A DNA stretch of 18,224 nt from Cyanothece sp. UBA12306 (lineage in GTDB: Bacteria; Cyanobacteriota; Cyanobacteriia; Cyanobacteriales; Microcystaceae): the NCBI GenBank assembly GCA_003448685.1, contig DLXW01000361.1, positions 1 through 18,224 on the forward strand, given 5' to 3'. Below are positions 1 through 7,809 of the stretch, in pieces. The position numbers and the translations under genes were made by a program. Position 1 is the first letter of the stretch, and every line of letters starts with the position of its first letter. The notes beneath the pieces are model-generated. The model was not told the DNA's origin, did no database searches, and worked only from the letters and a program-made list of their open reading frames with translations.

Positions 1-1638
1 GTCCTAATTTTTGTAGTTACTCGTCTGATTATTCCTTCATTCAATCCTTCTTTTACAGGTATACCCTTAGGAGTTGTTGTAATTGATTGGGGTTTTTGCC
101 TAATAGGGATGGGTGGACTAAGACTATTTCGTCGATGGCAAACTCGAAGATTAGCTTCTAGTTCTTCTCAAAGTTCCTTAAACAAGCGAAGAGTCATCGT
201 TATTGGAGCAGGTATTTCTGGTTCGAGAATTGCCCAAGAAGTTCGATTAAATAGTTTTTCTCCTCTGAACATTGTTGGATTTATTGACGATGATACTAGC
301 AAAATTGGACGTAAAATAGAGGGGATTAAGGTTTTAGGTAAAATTTCTGAACTTAATAAATGGGCTAATTATTACAAAGTTAATGAAGTTATTATTGCCA
401 TGCCTTCTGCTAGGACAGAAAAAATTCGTCAGATTGTGGATCTTAGCAAAGGAATGTCTTTTAACCTAAAATTGCTTCCAGCAAGGCCAGAAATATTAAC
501 GGATCGATCTTTCACCAATCAATTACGGGAAATTAAAATTCAAGATATTTTGGGACGACCAGAAGTTGTTCTTGATTTTGCTAAAAAATTTAATGACCTT
601 TTTCCTTCTGCTTACGAACAAGTATGTGGTCGAACTGTCTTAGTAACTGGTGCAGGGGGAACCATTGGTTCAGAACTGTGCCGTCAGTTGGCGCGATTAA
701 AACCGAAAACTCTCTTGCTCCTAGGACGAGGTGAGAATAGTATTTTTCAGATTGAGAAAGAGTTACAGCGAATTTTTCCTGAACTCCACTGCGTGCCAAT
801 TATTGCTGATATCCGTCACAAAAGACGGCTCGATAGCATTTTTCCCGCATGGAAACCAGAATTAGTCTTTCATGCTGCGGCTCATAAGCATGTTCCCTTA
901 ATGCAAGAAAATCCCACCGAAGCTTTGGAAAATAATGTTTTTGGCACAACTAATCTGGCTCAATTGTCTGATCGATACGGAGTTAAAACATTTTTAATGA
1001 TTTCTACTGATAAAGCAGTAGATTCTACTAACTTTATGGGTTTAAGCAAACGTTTAGCTGAGTTAACAGTTAAATCTTTCTCAGTTAAAAGTCAAACCCG
1101 TTTTTTATTAGTGCGATTTGGTAATGTTCTAGGGAGTCGCGGTAGTGTGGTTCCTATTTTTAGAGAACAAATTGCCAGGGGGGGGCCAGTTACAGTCACA
1201 CACCAAGAAATGACCCGTTATTTTATGACTACTCCCGAAGCTTCCCAGTTAGTCATTCAAAGTTTAGCCGTGGGTAAATCAGGACAAATTTTAATTTTAG
1301 ATATGGGTGAACCGGTAAAAATTTATGATTTAGCCGAACGGATGATTGAATTAGCCGGTTTTATGCCTGGAAAAGATATTCCCATTGAAATTATTGGTTG
1401 TCGTCCAGGAGAAAAAATTCATGAATCATTGATTAATAAAAGCGAAAAAGTCTTTAAAACAGAGCATCCTAAGATTATGGGAGTTTCCGAAGCAATGCCA
1501 TCACCTGATAGTTGGCAATTGATAAGAGAAGAATTAACTGAAGCCATTTATGAAGATTTGCCAGGGGAAGAATTATGGAAAAAAGCGATTGATTGCAAAA
1601 AAATGTTAATTTCTCAAGATAGAGTAGTCAAAATCTAA
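1..1638 (+). CDS. FlaA1/WbpM/CapD-type nucleotide-sugar 4,6-dehydratase/epimerase, membrane-anchored (5' end outside window)
   Basis: Long-chain SDR enzyme that probably acts on UDP-GlcNAc at the inner face of the membrane, making a 4-keto-6-deoxy or epimerised sugar donor. The frame is open to base 1. The 36 codons before the first ATG (109) encode hydrophobic sequence typical of the last segments of the family's N-terminal membrane bundle, so ATG 109 is not the start. Counting from that ATG, a first Rossmann domain carries VIGAGISGSR (31-40) and a second carries VTGAGGTIGSE (179-189). The STDKAV motif (299-304) and MGLSK (310-314) follow; Met replaces the usual SDR Tyr, as in WbpM-like dehydratases with a Ser-Met-Lys triad. 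RFGNVLGSRGSV and RPGEKIHE are family motifs. The 545 visible residues fit a protein of about 620-660. A G8 run (1178-1185) lies inside the RGGPVTVTH motif. Family is secure; exact product is not. Confidence 0.93.
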   Translation, partial: VLIFVVTRLIIPSFNPSFTGIPLGVVVIDWGFCLIGMGGLRLFRRWQTRRLASSSSQSSLNKRRVIVIGAGISGSRIAQEVRLNSFSPLNIVGFIDDDTSKIGRKIEGIKVLGKISELNKWANYYKVNEVIIAMPSARTEKIRQIVDLSKGMSFNLKLLPARPEILTDRSFTNQLREIKIQDILGRPEVVLDFAKKFNDLFPSAYEQVCGRTVLVTGAGGTIGSELCRQLARLKPKTLLLLGRGENSIFQIEKELQRIFPELHCVPIIADIRHKRRLDSIFPAWKPELVFHAAAHKHVPLMQENPTEALENNVFGTTNLAQLSDRYGVKTFLMISTDKAVDSTNFMGLSKRLAELTVKSFSVKSQTRFLLVRFGNVLGSRGSVVPIFREQIARGGPVTVTHQEMTRYFMTTPEASQLVIQSLAVGKSGQILILDMGEPVKIYDLAERMIELAGFMPGKDIPIEIIGCRPGEKIHESLINKSEKVFKTEHPKIMGVSEAMPSPDSWQLIREELTEAIYEDLPGEELWKKAIDCKKMLISQDRVVKI

Positions 1639-1786
1639 ATATAGGAAATTGATCAAAGCAGTAAATTCTATTTTGCTTAGCTGTTGCCTATCTTGTTGCT
1701 ATTTTAGGTTACGTCTTCCTTTACTTCAATTCGACATAAGGTAATTGGAGGGGAACTTGCTAAAATTATTATTTTTGAACATCAAT

Positions 1787-1792
1787 AGGAGG
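1787..1792 (+). promoter_or_regulatory. Shine-Dalgarno AGGAGG deciding a TTG start
   Basis: A perfect AGGAGG lies 11 bases before TTG 1804. The first in-frame ATG of the flippase gene is about 50 codons further in, inside the first membrane helix, so this site is the main support for the rare TTG start. Confidence 0.6.
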
Positions 1793-1803
1793 TTCTTGAG
1801 ACT

Positions 1804-3222
1804 TTGCTAAAGCAATATATTAGAATTTGCGTATCTAAATTTCGTTATATTTCTAATCCGATTGAATTAGTAAAAAAAATCAGTCATCTGTGGACTAATT
1901 TTAGTCTGAGATCAGTTAACCATAGCATTTTAACTGCCACCGCGGTAGTTGGAATTATGACAGCATTAGGTAAATTAATCTCAGTAATCAAAGAGTTGGT
2001 AGTAGCTTGGCGTTTTGGACTTAGTGATGATTTAGATGCCTTTTTTATTGCTTTAATTGTTCCTAGTTTTTTGGTTACTGTAATCGGAAATTCTTTTAAT
2101 ACTGCCCTAATTCCCACTTATATCCAAGTTAGGGAGCAACAAGGAATGAAAGCTGCTCAAAAGCTGTTTTCTGGAGCTATGGTTTTTAGCTTAATATTAT
2201 TATTGCTGGTAACCATAGTTATGGGAGTAACCGCGCCTTTTTTTCTTCCTTTAATTGCGAGTGGATTTAATCGAGCAAAATTAGGTTTAACTGTTGATCT
2301 ACTTGTCAATATTTCGCCTTGGTTAATATTAACTGGTAGTATAACTATTATCAGAGGTGTTTTGAATGCTGGAGAACGTTTTGCTCTAGCTGCTTTTTCT
2401 CCAGCAATTACACCCACTATAACTATTTTATTGTTACTTGTTAACCCATCTTGGGGCGTTAATGCCTTAACTTTTGGGTTAATCTGTGGTGCTTTTTTAG
2501 AGTTAATACTTTTAGGTATGGCTTTAAAAGGTCAAGGAATTTATTTGTTACCAAAATGGTCTGGTTTTAATGAAGATTTACGTCAGGTGATAGGGCAATA
2601 TATGCCCATGATAGCTGGTGCTTGTTTAATGAGTAGCACTAATATAGTTGATCAATCAATGGCAGCTACCTTGTCGTCAGGAAGTGTTACAGCATTGAAC
2701 TATGGGAACAAATTAATTGCTTTACCAATCACGTTGATAGTAACAGCTTTGGGAACCTCTGTAACTCCCTATTTTGCTAAAATGGTAGCTAATGAAGACT
2801 GGAAACAGATACAAGATACTTTCAAACGATATCTGAAGTGGATTTTTTTATTTACCATTCCTCTGACAGGTTTTATTATTATCATCTCGGAACCTTTAGT
2901 CAGGATTATGTTTCAAAGGGGATCTTTTACTGCTGAAGATACCCAAATAGTATCAAAAATTCAAGCTTGTTATGCTTTACAGATTCCTTTTAGTATTGGT
3001 GGAATTCTAGTAGTGAGACTGATTTCATCATTAAAAGCGAACCATATCCTTATGAAAGCTGCTATCTGGAACCTTCTTTTAAATATTATACTTAACTTTA
3101 TTTTCATGAAATGGATAGGGGTTTCTGGAATTGCCTTGTCAACTTCTTTTGTTATGTTATATTCTTATACTTATGTTACCCGTCATTCATCTAAATTAAT
3201 CAAACAAACACAAGCCAACTAA
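1804..3222 (+). CDS. MurJ/MviN-family lipid-linked oligosaccharide flippase (Wzx-like role likely)
   Basis: Polytopic membrane protein of the MOP superfamily, MurJ/MviN branch. It moves undecaprenyl-linked glycans across the cytoplasmic membrane. Recognisable MurJ segments are TAVVGIMTALGKLISVIKE (45-63), DDLDAFFIALIVPSFL (75-90), the DQSMAATL...ALNYGNKL...LPITL stretch (283-310) and EPLVRIMFQRGSFTAEDT (363-380). The visible product is 472 residues, shorter than the 510-530 usual for housekeeping MurJ. It carries about 40 extra residues before the first conserved helix, so the core has roughly 12 helices rather than 14. Start chosen: TTG 1804, served by AGGAGG. It stands 165 bases after the dehydratase and 42 bases before the TylF-like gene. 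Lying in a glycan cluster with a Wzy-like gene, it probably exports the cluster's repeat unit rather than lipid II; that role is inference. Confidence 0.88.
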   Translation: MLKQYIRICVSKFRYISNPIELVKKISHLWTNFSLRSVNHSILTATAVVGIMTALGKLISVIKELVVAWRFGLSDDLDAFFIALIVPSFLVTVIGNSFNTALIPTYIQVREQQGMKAAQKLFSGAMVFSLILLLLVTIVMGVTAPFFLPLIASGFNRAKLGLTVDLLVNISPWLILTGSITIIRGVLNAGERFALAAFSPAITPTITILLLLVNPSWGVNALTFGLICGAFLELILLGMALKGQGIYLLPKWSGFNEDLRQVIGQYMPMIAGACLMSSTNIVDQSMAATLSSGSVTALNYGNKLIALPITLIVTALGTSVTPYFAKMVANEDWKQIQDTFKRYLKWIFLFTIPLTGFIIIISEPLVRIMFQRGSFTAEDTQIVSKIQACYALQIPFSIGGILVVRLISSLKANHILMKAAIWNLLLNIILNFIFMKWIGVSGIALSTSFVMLYSYTYVTRHSSKLIKQTQAN

Positions 3223-3264
3223 TTACAAAAACATTGACAAAATTTATTATTAACCAACTAAATC

Positions 3265-4020
3265 ATGATACTAAGAAAGTTTTTTACCTTTTTATCTCTA
3301 GCGAGGAATGCAAAAACTGAAAGGGATAAAGAAGCCTTGAATTTTCGTCTTGCTGAGTTTTTATCATCTCTTGTCTACCCAAAGTTTACTCACACCGAAG
3401 AGGGCAAAATTTGGCTTCAAGATCAAGATTTTTTTAAGTTCTATCAAAAATATAGAGGTAATTCTCAACATTATCGCTCAGCAGATAGAAAGTATTTTGT
3501 CAATTCATTATTATGCCTAGTAGAACATTTACCAGGTGACACAGCTGAGTGTGGTGTTTATCGTGGGGCCACCTCTGAACTAATTTGTCAAAAATTTCAA
3601 CACCAGGAAAAAATTCATTATGCTTTCGATTCTTTTGAAGGACTATCTAAACCTCTAGATATGGATGGAGAATTTTGGCAGACTGGAAGCCTAACAACTT
3701 CTGAAGATATCGCTAGGCAAAATTTAGCTTCTTATTCAGACAAAATCAAATTTTATAAAGGTTGGATTCCTGAAAGATTTCCTGAAGTTAATAGTGAAGC
3801 TTTTTGCTTTGTTCATATTGACGTTGATTTGTATGAACCCACCTTAGAATCTCTTAAATTTTTCTATCCAAAACTTGTTGTTGGAGGAATTATTTTGTGT
3901 GATGATTATGGATTTTCAACTTGTCCTGGTGCTAAACTAGCTTTTGATGAATATATGTCAGACAAAATCGAAAAAATTGTTCATGTTCCAACAGGACAAG
4001 CTTTTATTTTGAAGAGGTAA
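3265..4020 (+). CDS. TylF/MycF-family sugar O-methyltransferase
   Basis: SAM-dependent, metal-assisted O-methyltransferase of the macrocin (TylF/MycF) family, which methylates hydroxyls of sugars. Visible motifs: AECGVYRGATSE (94-105) forms the SAM-binding loop. HYAFDSFEGL (118-127) follows it, and FVHIDVDLYEPTLESL (182-197) and LCDDYG (211-216) hold the acidic residues that in this family bind Mg2+ and orient the substrate. The C-terminal ending HVPTGQAFILKR is also typical. At 251 residues it is of normal family length. ATG 3265 lacks a clear Shine-Dalgarno site. It is the first of several methyltransferases and probably methylates a sugar of the repeat unit; which sugar and which hydroxyl cannot be told. 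Confidence 0.9.
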   Translation: MILRKFFTFLSLARNAKTERDKEALNFRLAEFLSSLVYPKFTHTEEGKIWLQDQDFFKFYQKYRGNSQHYRSADRKYFVNSLLCLVEHLPGDTAECGVYRGATSELICQKFQHQEKIHYAFDSFEGLSKPLDMDGEFWQTGSLTTSEDIARQNLASYSDKIKFYKGWIPERFPEVNSEAFCFVHIDVDLYEPTLESLKFFYPKLVVGGIILCDDYGFSTCPGAKLAFDEYMSDKIEKIVHVPTGQAFILKR

Positions 4021-4072
4021 TTTTCTCAAAAGTAAGGATTTAAAAATTAACTTATGGAGCTTAGTTATCAAG

Positions 4073-4777
4073 ATGAGTCAACAATTAATATGGGATTATT
4101 TTCAAGATGAAGGTTGTGAGTCCTTTTCGGGATCTATTCCTCGGTTAAAATTTCTGCTTAATCAAGCTGAAAAATTAGTCAACAACCATTCTAATAGTGT
4201 ACCTACCGTTTTAAATATTGGAGTTGGCAACGGATGGCTAGAAAAAAATTGTCTGAGTAAAGGATGGAATACTTATTCTTTAGATCCTAGCGAAGTTGCT
4301 ATCAAAAAAATCGAAGAAAATGGCGGTCAAGGGAAAGTGGGAATGATTGAAAATATTCCCTATGATTATGAAACTTTTGATGTTATATTTTGCTCTGAAG
4401 TCCTTGAACACCTGAAAGACGAACAACTTGATTTGGGGTTAAAAGAAATTAATCGTGTCCTAGTCAAGGGAGGTTATTTAATGGGAACAGTTCCCTTTAA
4501 TGAAAATTTACAGTCTAACCAAGTTGTTTGCCCCGATTGTGGTAAACTTTTTCATAGATGGGGTCATCATCAATCCTTTAACATTCATAGCTTGACGTCT
4601 AAATTATCGATTAATACCAATCTACAGATAGAAAGAATCAAGGCGATTTATTTTTTTAGTTGGTTATCCTTAAATTGGAAAGGAAAGTTAATGAGTCTAA
4701 TTAAAAAGACCTTATCGATTTTAGGGGTACATGGAAATAATGAAAACATTTTATTTATAGTGAGAAAACTGGCATGA
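4073..4777 (+). CDS. Class I SAM-dependent methyltransferase with an internal Cys/His cluster
   Basis: Methyltransf_11-type fold. LNIGVGNGWLEKN (47-59) is motif I, SLDPS (69-73) the acidic ribose-binding loop, and FDVIFCSEVLEHL (102-114) with INRVLVKGGYLMGTVP (126-141) the later motifs. Residues 153-166 (VCPDCG...HRWGHH: C153, C156, H161, H165, H166) form a possible Zn-binding insert. No substrate-specific feature is recognised. A GGAG lies 13 bases before ATG 4073, which is a weak site. The stop overlaps the next start by 4 bases (ATGA, 4774-4777), so the two methyltransferases are probably translationally coupled. Most likely it modifies a sugar of the glycan made here; a hypothetical alternative is methylation of a lipid-linked or protein substrate. 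Confidence 0.85.
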   Translation: MSQQLIWDYFQDEGCESFSGSIPRLKFLLNQAEKLVNNHSNSVPTVLNIGVGNGWLEKNCLSKGWNTYSLDPSEVAIKKIEENGGQGKVGMIENIPYDYETFDVIFCSEVLEHLKDEQLDLGLKEINRVLVKGGYLMGTVPFNENLQSNQVVCPDCGKLFHRWGHHQSFNIHSLTSKLSINTNLQIERIKAIYFFSWLSLNWKGKLMSLIKKTLSILGVHGNNENILFIVRKLA

Positions 4778-5508
4778 GTACTATAGGAAATTTATATGAC
4801 AATGTATATGACAAACTCTGTGGAAGACATCCTTATTTATATCCCTGGCATTTTCAGTGGTTAGCTACTAAAGAAATATACTCCGATTTTAGACGTATTT
4901 TACCAGATGTTGTCGGAAAACTTTTAGATGTAGGATGTGGAGATAAGCCCTATAAAGCTTGGTTGCATCCTGAAAAAGTTGAACATATCGGGATCGATGT
5001 CTATCCAGGTTCTCAAGTTGATTTTGTCATTGAGAGTGATCAAAATTATCCATTTACAGATAATGAGTTTGATCTTGTTTTATGTACTCAAGTTTTAGAA
5101 CATACTGCTGATCTAAATAAAACATTGCAAGAAATTCATAGAGTTTTAAAATTAAATGGATTATTAGTACTTTCAGTGCCGTTCATTTATAATGAACATG
5201 GTGCGCCATCTGATTATAGACGTTTCTCAATTTATGGTATTCAAAATTTATTCAAGGCAAACTATGAATTTTTAGAGGTTAAATATCAAGGGGGTATTGG
5301 TAGTACTACTGGATTACTTTTATTAAGTTGGATTCAACAAAACATGAATCTATACAAACCCACTCGTTTCTTAAAAGCATTATTACTTCCTGTGTGGATA
5401 ATTTTTTGTTTTTTTATTAATGTTTTAAGTTATTTATTTGACAAAATTGATCAAACAAATTCTTTTTACAATAATGTTTTTGCAGTTGTGCGAAAAAAAT
5501 GCGATTAA
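4774..5508 (+). CDS. Class I SAM-dependent methyltransferase with hydrophobic C-terminal segment
   Basis: Motif I is KLLDVGCGDKPYK (49-61), followed by HIGIDVYPG (71-79). FDLVLCTQVLEHTADL (99-114) and LNGLLVLSVPFIYNEHG (127-143) complete a Methyltransf_11 core, and PSDYRRFS (145-152) is common in methyltransferases of polysaccharide loci. Residues 199-223 are strongly hydrophobic and could hold the enzyme at the membrane where lipid-linked sugars are built. The ATG overlaps the previous stop by 4 bases and the stop overlaps the next gene by 10, so it is embedded in an operon and probably depends on translational coupling. The specific acceptor is unknown. Confidence 0.87.
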   Translation: MSTIGNLYDNVYDKLCGRHPYLYPWHFQWLATKEIYSDFRRILPDVVGKLLDVGCGDKPYKAWLHPEKVEHIGIDVYPGSQVDFVIESDQNYPFTDNEFDLVLCTQVLEHTADLNKTLQEIHRVLKLNGLLVLSVPFIYNEHGAPSDYRRFSIYGIQNLFKANYEFLEVKYQGGIGSTTGLLLLSWIQQNMNLYKPTRFLKALLLPVWIIFCFFINVLSYLFDKIDQTNSFYNNVFAVVRKKCD

Positions 5509-6623
5509 CATTAGTTATTTCTTCTTTATCATCAGGTGGTGCAGAAAGAGTTATGTCAATTATGGCTAACTATTGGGCTTCTCAGTCTAGGGAATTTGAT
5601 ATTACTATCTTGACTTTTGACGATGGTAGTCAACCACCATTTTATGACTTAGATTCGCGCATTGAACATATTCCTTTAGGTCTTGCTAAAAAGTCTCCTA
5701 ATATCGTGCTAGGGTTATGGAATAATCTCAAGCGTATTTCTAAATTAAGAAGGGCAATTCGGAGAAGTAAACCAGATACTGTCATTAGCTTTGCAAATAC
5801 AACTAATGTTATTACATTATTAGCAATGCAAGGTTTACCTATTCCAATCATTGTCTCAGAACGAGTTGATCCATCTAAATATGATATTGGTGTTATTTGG
5901 GAACAGTTGCGCTGGATAATCTATCCGATCGCTAATTATATTGTTGTTCAAACCCAAAAAGTTGCCAATTATTTTCCTTCTTCATGGCAAAATAAGATAG
6001 AAATTATTCCTAATCCAGTATTATTCTCCAAGCAAATCAAAAGTTCTTCAGAAAGATTATTGACAAAATACTCAATTATTGCCATAGGGAGATTAGTAGA
6101 ACAAAAAGGGTTTGATTTACTTTTAAAAGCTTTTGCTACCTTAAAAGATTCCTATCCAGAATGGTCTTTAACTATTCTAGGGGAAGGTTCATTGCGTTTA
6201 GAGTTAGAATTATTACGTGATCGTTTAGAGATCACTGATTCTGTTAATTTTGTAGGAAGAGTCAAAAATCCCTATGATTATTTACAACAAGCTGATCTTT
6301 TTGTTATGTCTTCCCGTTTTGAAGGGTTTCCTAATGCACTTTGTGAGGCGATGGCTTGTGGATTACCTGTTATTGCTACTGATTGTCCTAGTGGGCCGCG
6401 AGAGATTATTAGAGATGGTATAGATGGAATCTTAGTAACTAACGAAAATATGGAGGATTTAGCTTTAGCTATGGGTCAATTGATGTCTAATGAAAAAGAA
6501 CGTAAAAGATTAGCAGAGTCAGCTAAAGAGATTACAGAAAGATTTAGGGTTGACAAAATAATAAAAAAATGGGAAAATTTGTTAGATACAGTAGTTAAGG
6601 AGCAGAAAAGGGATGACTATTAA
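5499..6623 (+). CDS. GT4-family glycosyltransferase
   Basis: Retaining GT-B glycosyltransferase that adds a sugar from a nucleotide donor to a lipid-linked acceptor on the cytoplasmic side of the membrane. The N-terminal glycine-rich loop ISSLSSGGAERV (7-18) contacts the acceptor region. The C-terminal donor domain starts near IIAIGRLVEQKGFD (193-206). The E-x7-E signature is E275 to E283 in FEGFPNALCEAMACGLP, followed by TDCPSGPREII. The form resembles GT4 enzymes of PglH/PglJ-like type, but linkage and sugar cannot be read. It overlaps the preceding methyltransferase by 10 bases and the next GT4 by 11. No Shine-Dalgarno is visible before ATG 5499, which fits coupled translation. Length 374 residues is normal. 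Confidence 0.92.
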   Translation: MRLTLVISSLSSGGAERVMSIMANYWASQSREFDITILTFDDGSQPPFYDLDSRIEHIPLGLAKKSPNIVLGLWNNLKRISKLRRAIRRSKPDTVISFANTTNVITLLAMQGLPIPIIVSERVDPSKYDIGVIWEQLRWIIYPIANYIVVQTQKVANYFPSSWQNKIEIIPNPVLFSKQIKSSSERLLTKYSIIAIGRLVEQKGFDLLLKAFATLKDSYPEWSLTILGEGSLRLELELLRDRLEITDSVNFVGRVKNPYDYLQQADLFVMSSRFEGFPNALCEAMACGLPVIATDCPSGPREIIRDGIDGILVTNENMEDLALAMGQLMSNEKERKRLAESAKEITERFRVDKIIKKWENLLDTVVKEQKRDDY

Positions 6624-7773
6624 GACTGATTTTAAACAAGAAATCAAACTAACAACAACAAGAAAAAAATTAGTTTTTTTAATTCGTTCACTTGATATTG
6701 GGGGTGCACAGAGACAACTGATTGCTTTAACAAAAGCCTTAAATAAAAAGAATTTTGAGATTACAGTTCTTACTTTTTATTCTGGAGGAGAACTAGGAGA
6801 AGAATTAAAAGATCATGAAATTAACTTAATTTCCTTAGAAAAGGGTGGACGTTGGGATATCTGGAAATTTTTCTGGCGAATGATTCATCAGCTTAACGAG
6901 ATTAAACCAGATGTACTACATGGATATCTTAGCACCGCTAATATATTTACAGTGTTGTTAAAACCCCTATTTCCAAGAACTAAAATGGTTTGGGGAGTAA
7001 GGGCTTCTAATATTGATCTCAGTCGTTATGATTGGCTAGTAAGGGTAAGCTTTAAACTAGAATGTTGGTTATCTCCCTTAGCAGATTTAATTATTGTCAA
7101 TTCCAAAGCTGGTAAAATTTATCATATCGATCATGGATTCCCGTCGAAAAAGATGGCAATAATTCCTAATGGTATAGATACTGAATATTTTCAACCAGAC
7201 AACTATTCCAGAATAAAATTACGCCAAGAATGGAAAATTTCTGACGATATAATTTTAATTGGTTTAGTTGGTAGATTAGACCCCATTAAAGATCATCCTA
7301 CTTTCTTGAAAGCAGCAGCTTTGTCCCTTAAAGAAAGGCAAGATATCCGTTGGATCTGTGTAGGTAGTGGTTCAGACAAATATACTCAAGAATTATACCA
7401 GTTAGCTGAGGATTTAAGAATTTCTGAACAGGTCATTTGGGCAGGTGCAAAGAATAATATGCCTGCGGTTTATAATGCTTTGGATATAGCTTGTTGTTGT
7501 TCTTATGGAGAAGGATTTCCTAATGTTGTTGGAGAGGCCATGGCTTGTGGTATTCCTTGTGTTGTAACTGATGTAGGAGATTGTGCCTGGATTGTAGGAG
7601 ATACGGGAATAGTAGTACCTCCTCAAAATCCTCAGGCTTTGGTCTCTGGCTGGAAATATTGTTTAGAAAGGGATCGCAAAGAAATAGCGATTAAATCAAG
7701 AGAACGTATCAGAAAAAATTTTACTACTAACAGTTTAGCACAAAATACCGAGGTTTTGTTAGGACAACTTTAG
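6613..7773 (+). CDS. GT4-family glycosyltransferase
   Basis: GT-B fold enzyme with the acceptor loop LDIGGAQRQL (27-36), IIPNGIDTEYF (183-193) at the domain hinge, LVGRLDPIKDHPTFLKAAA (218-236), and the E-x7-E motif E300 to E308 in GEGFPNVVGEAMACGIP. AAGGAG (6597-6602), 10 bases before ATG 6613, supports the start. It overlaps the previous GT4 by 11 bases. Its donor domain is strikingly close to that of the GT4 at 9228: both carry GEAMACGIPCVVTDVGD and a shared IVGDTG, so the two look like duplicates now separated by the polymerase gene. An unusual run of three cysteines (294-296) precedes the signature. Sugar and linkage are unknown. Confidence 0.92.
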   Translation: MTIKTDFKQEIKLTTTRKKLVFLIRSLDIGGAQRQLIALTKALNKKNFEITVLTFYSGGELGEELKDHEINLISLEKGGRWDIWKFFWRMIHQLNEIKPDVLHGYLSTANIFTVLLKPLFPRTKMVWGVRASNIDLSRYDWLVRVSFKLECWLSPLADLIIVNSKAGKIYHIDHGFPSKKMAIIPNGIDTEYFQPDNYSRIKLRQEWKISDDIILIGLVGRLDPIKDHPTFLKAAALSLKERQDIRWICVGSGSDKYTQELYQLAEDLRISEQVIWAGAKNNMPAVYNALDIACCCSYGEGFPNVVGEAMACGIPCVVTDVGDCAWIVGDTGIVVPPQNPQALVSGWKYCLERDRKEIAIKSRERIRKNFTTNSLAQNTEVLLGQL

Positions 7774-7809
7774 ATAGTATCTAAAACAAAACTTAAGTTC
7801 AGAGGTATT

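Noticed and set aside
109..111. ATG 109 as the start of the dehydratase
   Set aside because: The frame is open upstream to base 1 and encodes membrane sequence expected for this family, so the gene begins outside the window.
1757..1810. Small frame TTG 1757 behind GGAGGGG, whose first codons resemble the start of the flippase gene (TTGCTAAA)
   Set aside because: Only 17 sense codons, no leader-peptide pattern and no attenuator hairpin; probably chance or a tiny duplication.
1884..2417. Open frames on the minus strand inside the flippase gene (also at 590-799, 5642-5851, 7414-7626, 12685-12873, 14796-15083)
   Set aside because: All lie fully inside conserved plus-strand genes and give low-complexity or unrecognisable proteins; judged mirror frames without function.
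3234..3262. Perfect -35 hexamer TTGACA before the TylF-like gene
   Set aside because: No acceptable -10 box at 16-18 bases; the best 17-base partner, ACTAAA, matches only three of six positions and would leave almost no leader before ATG 3265.
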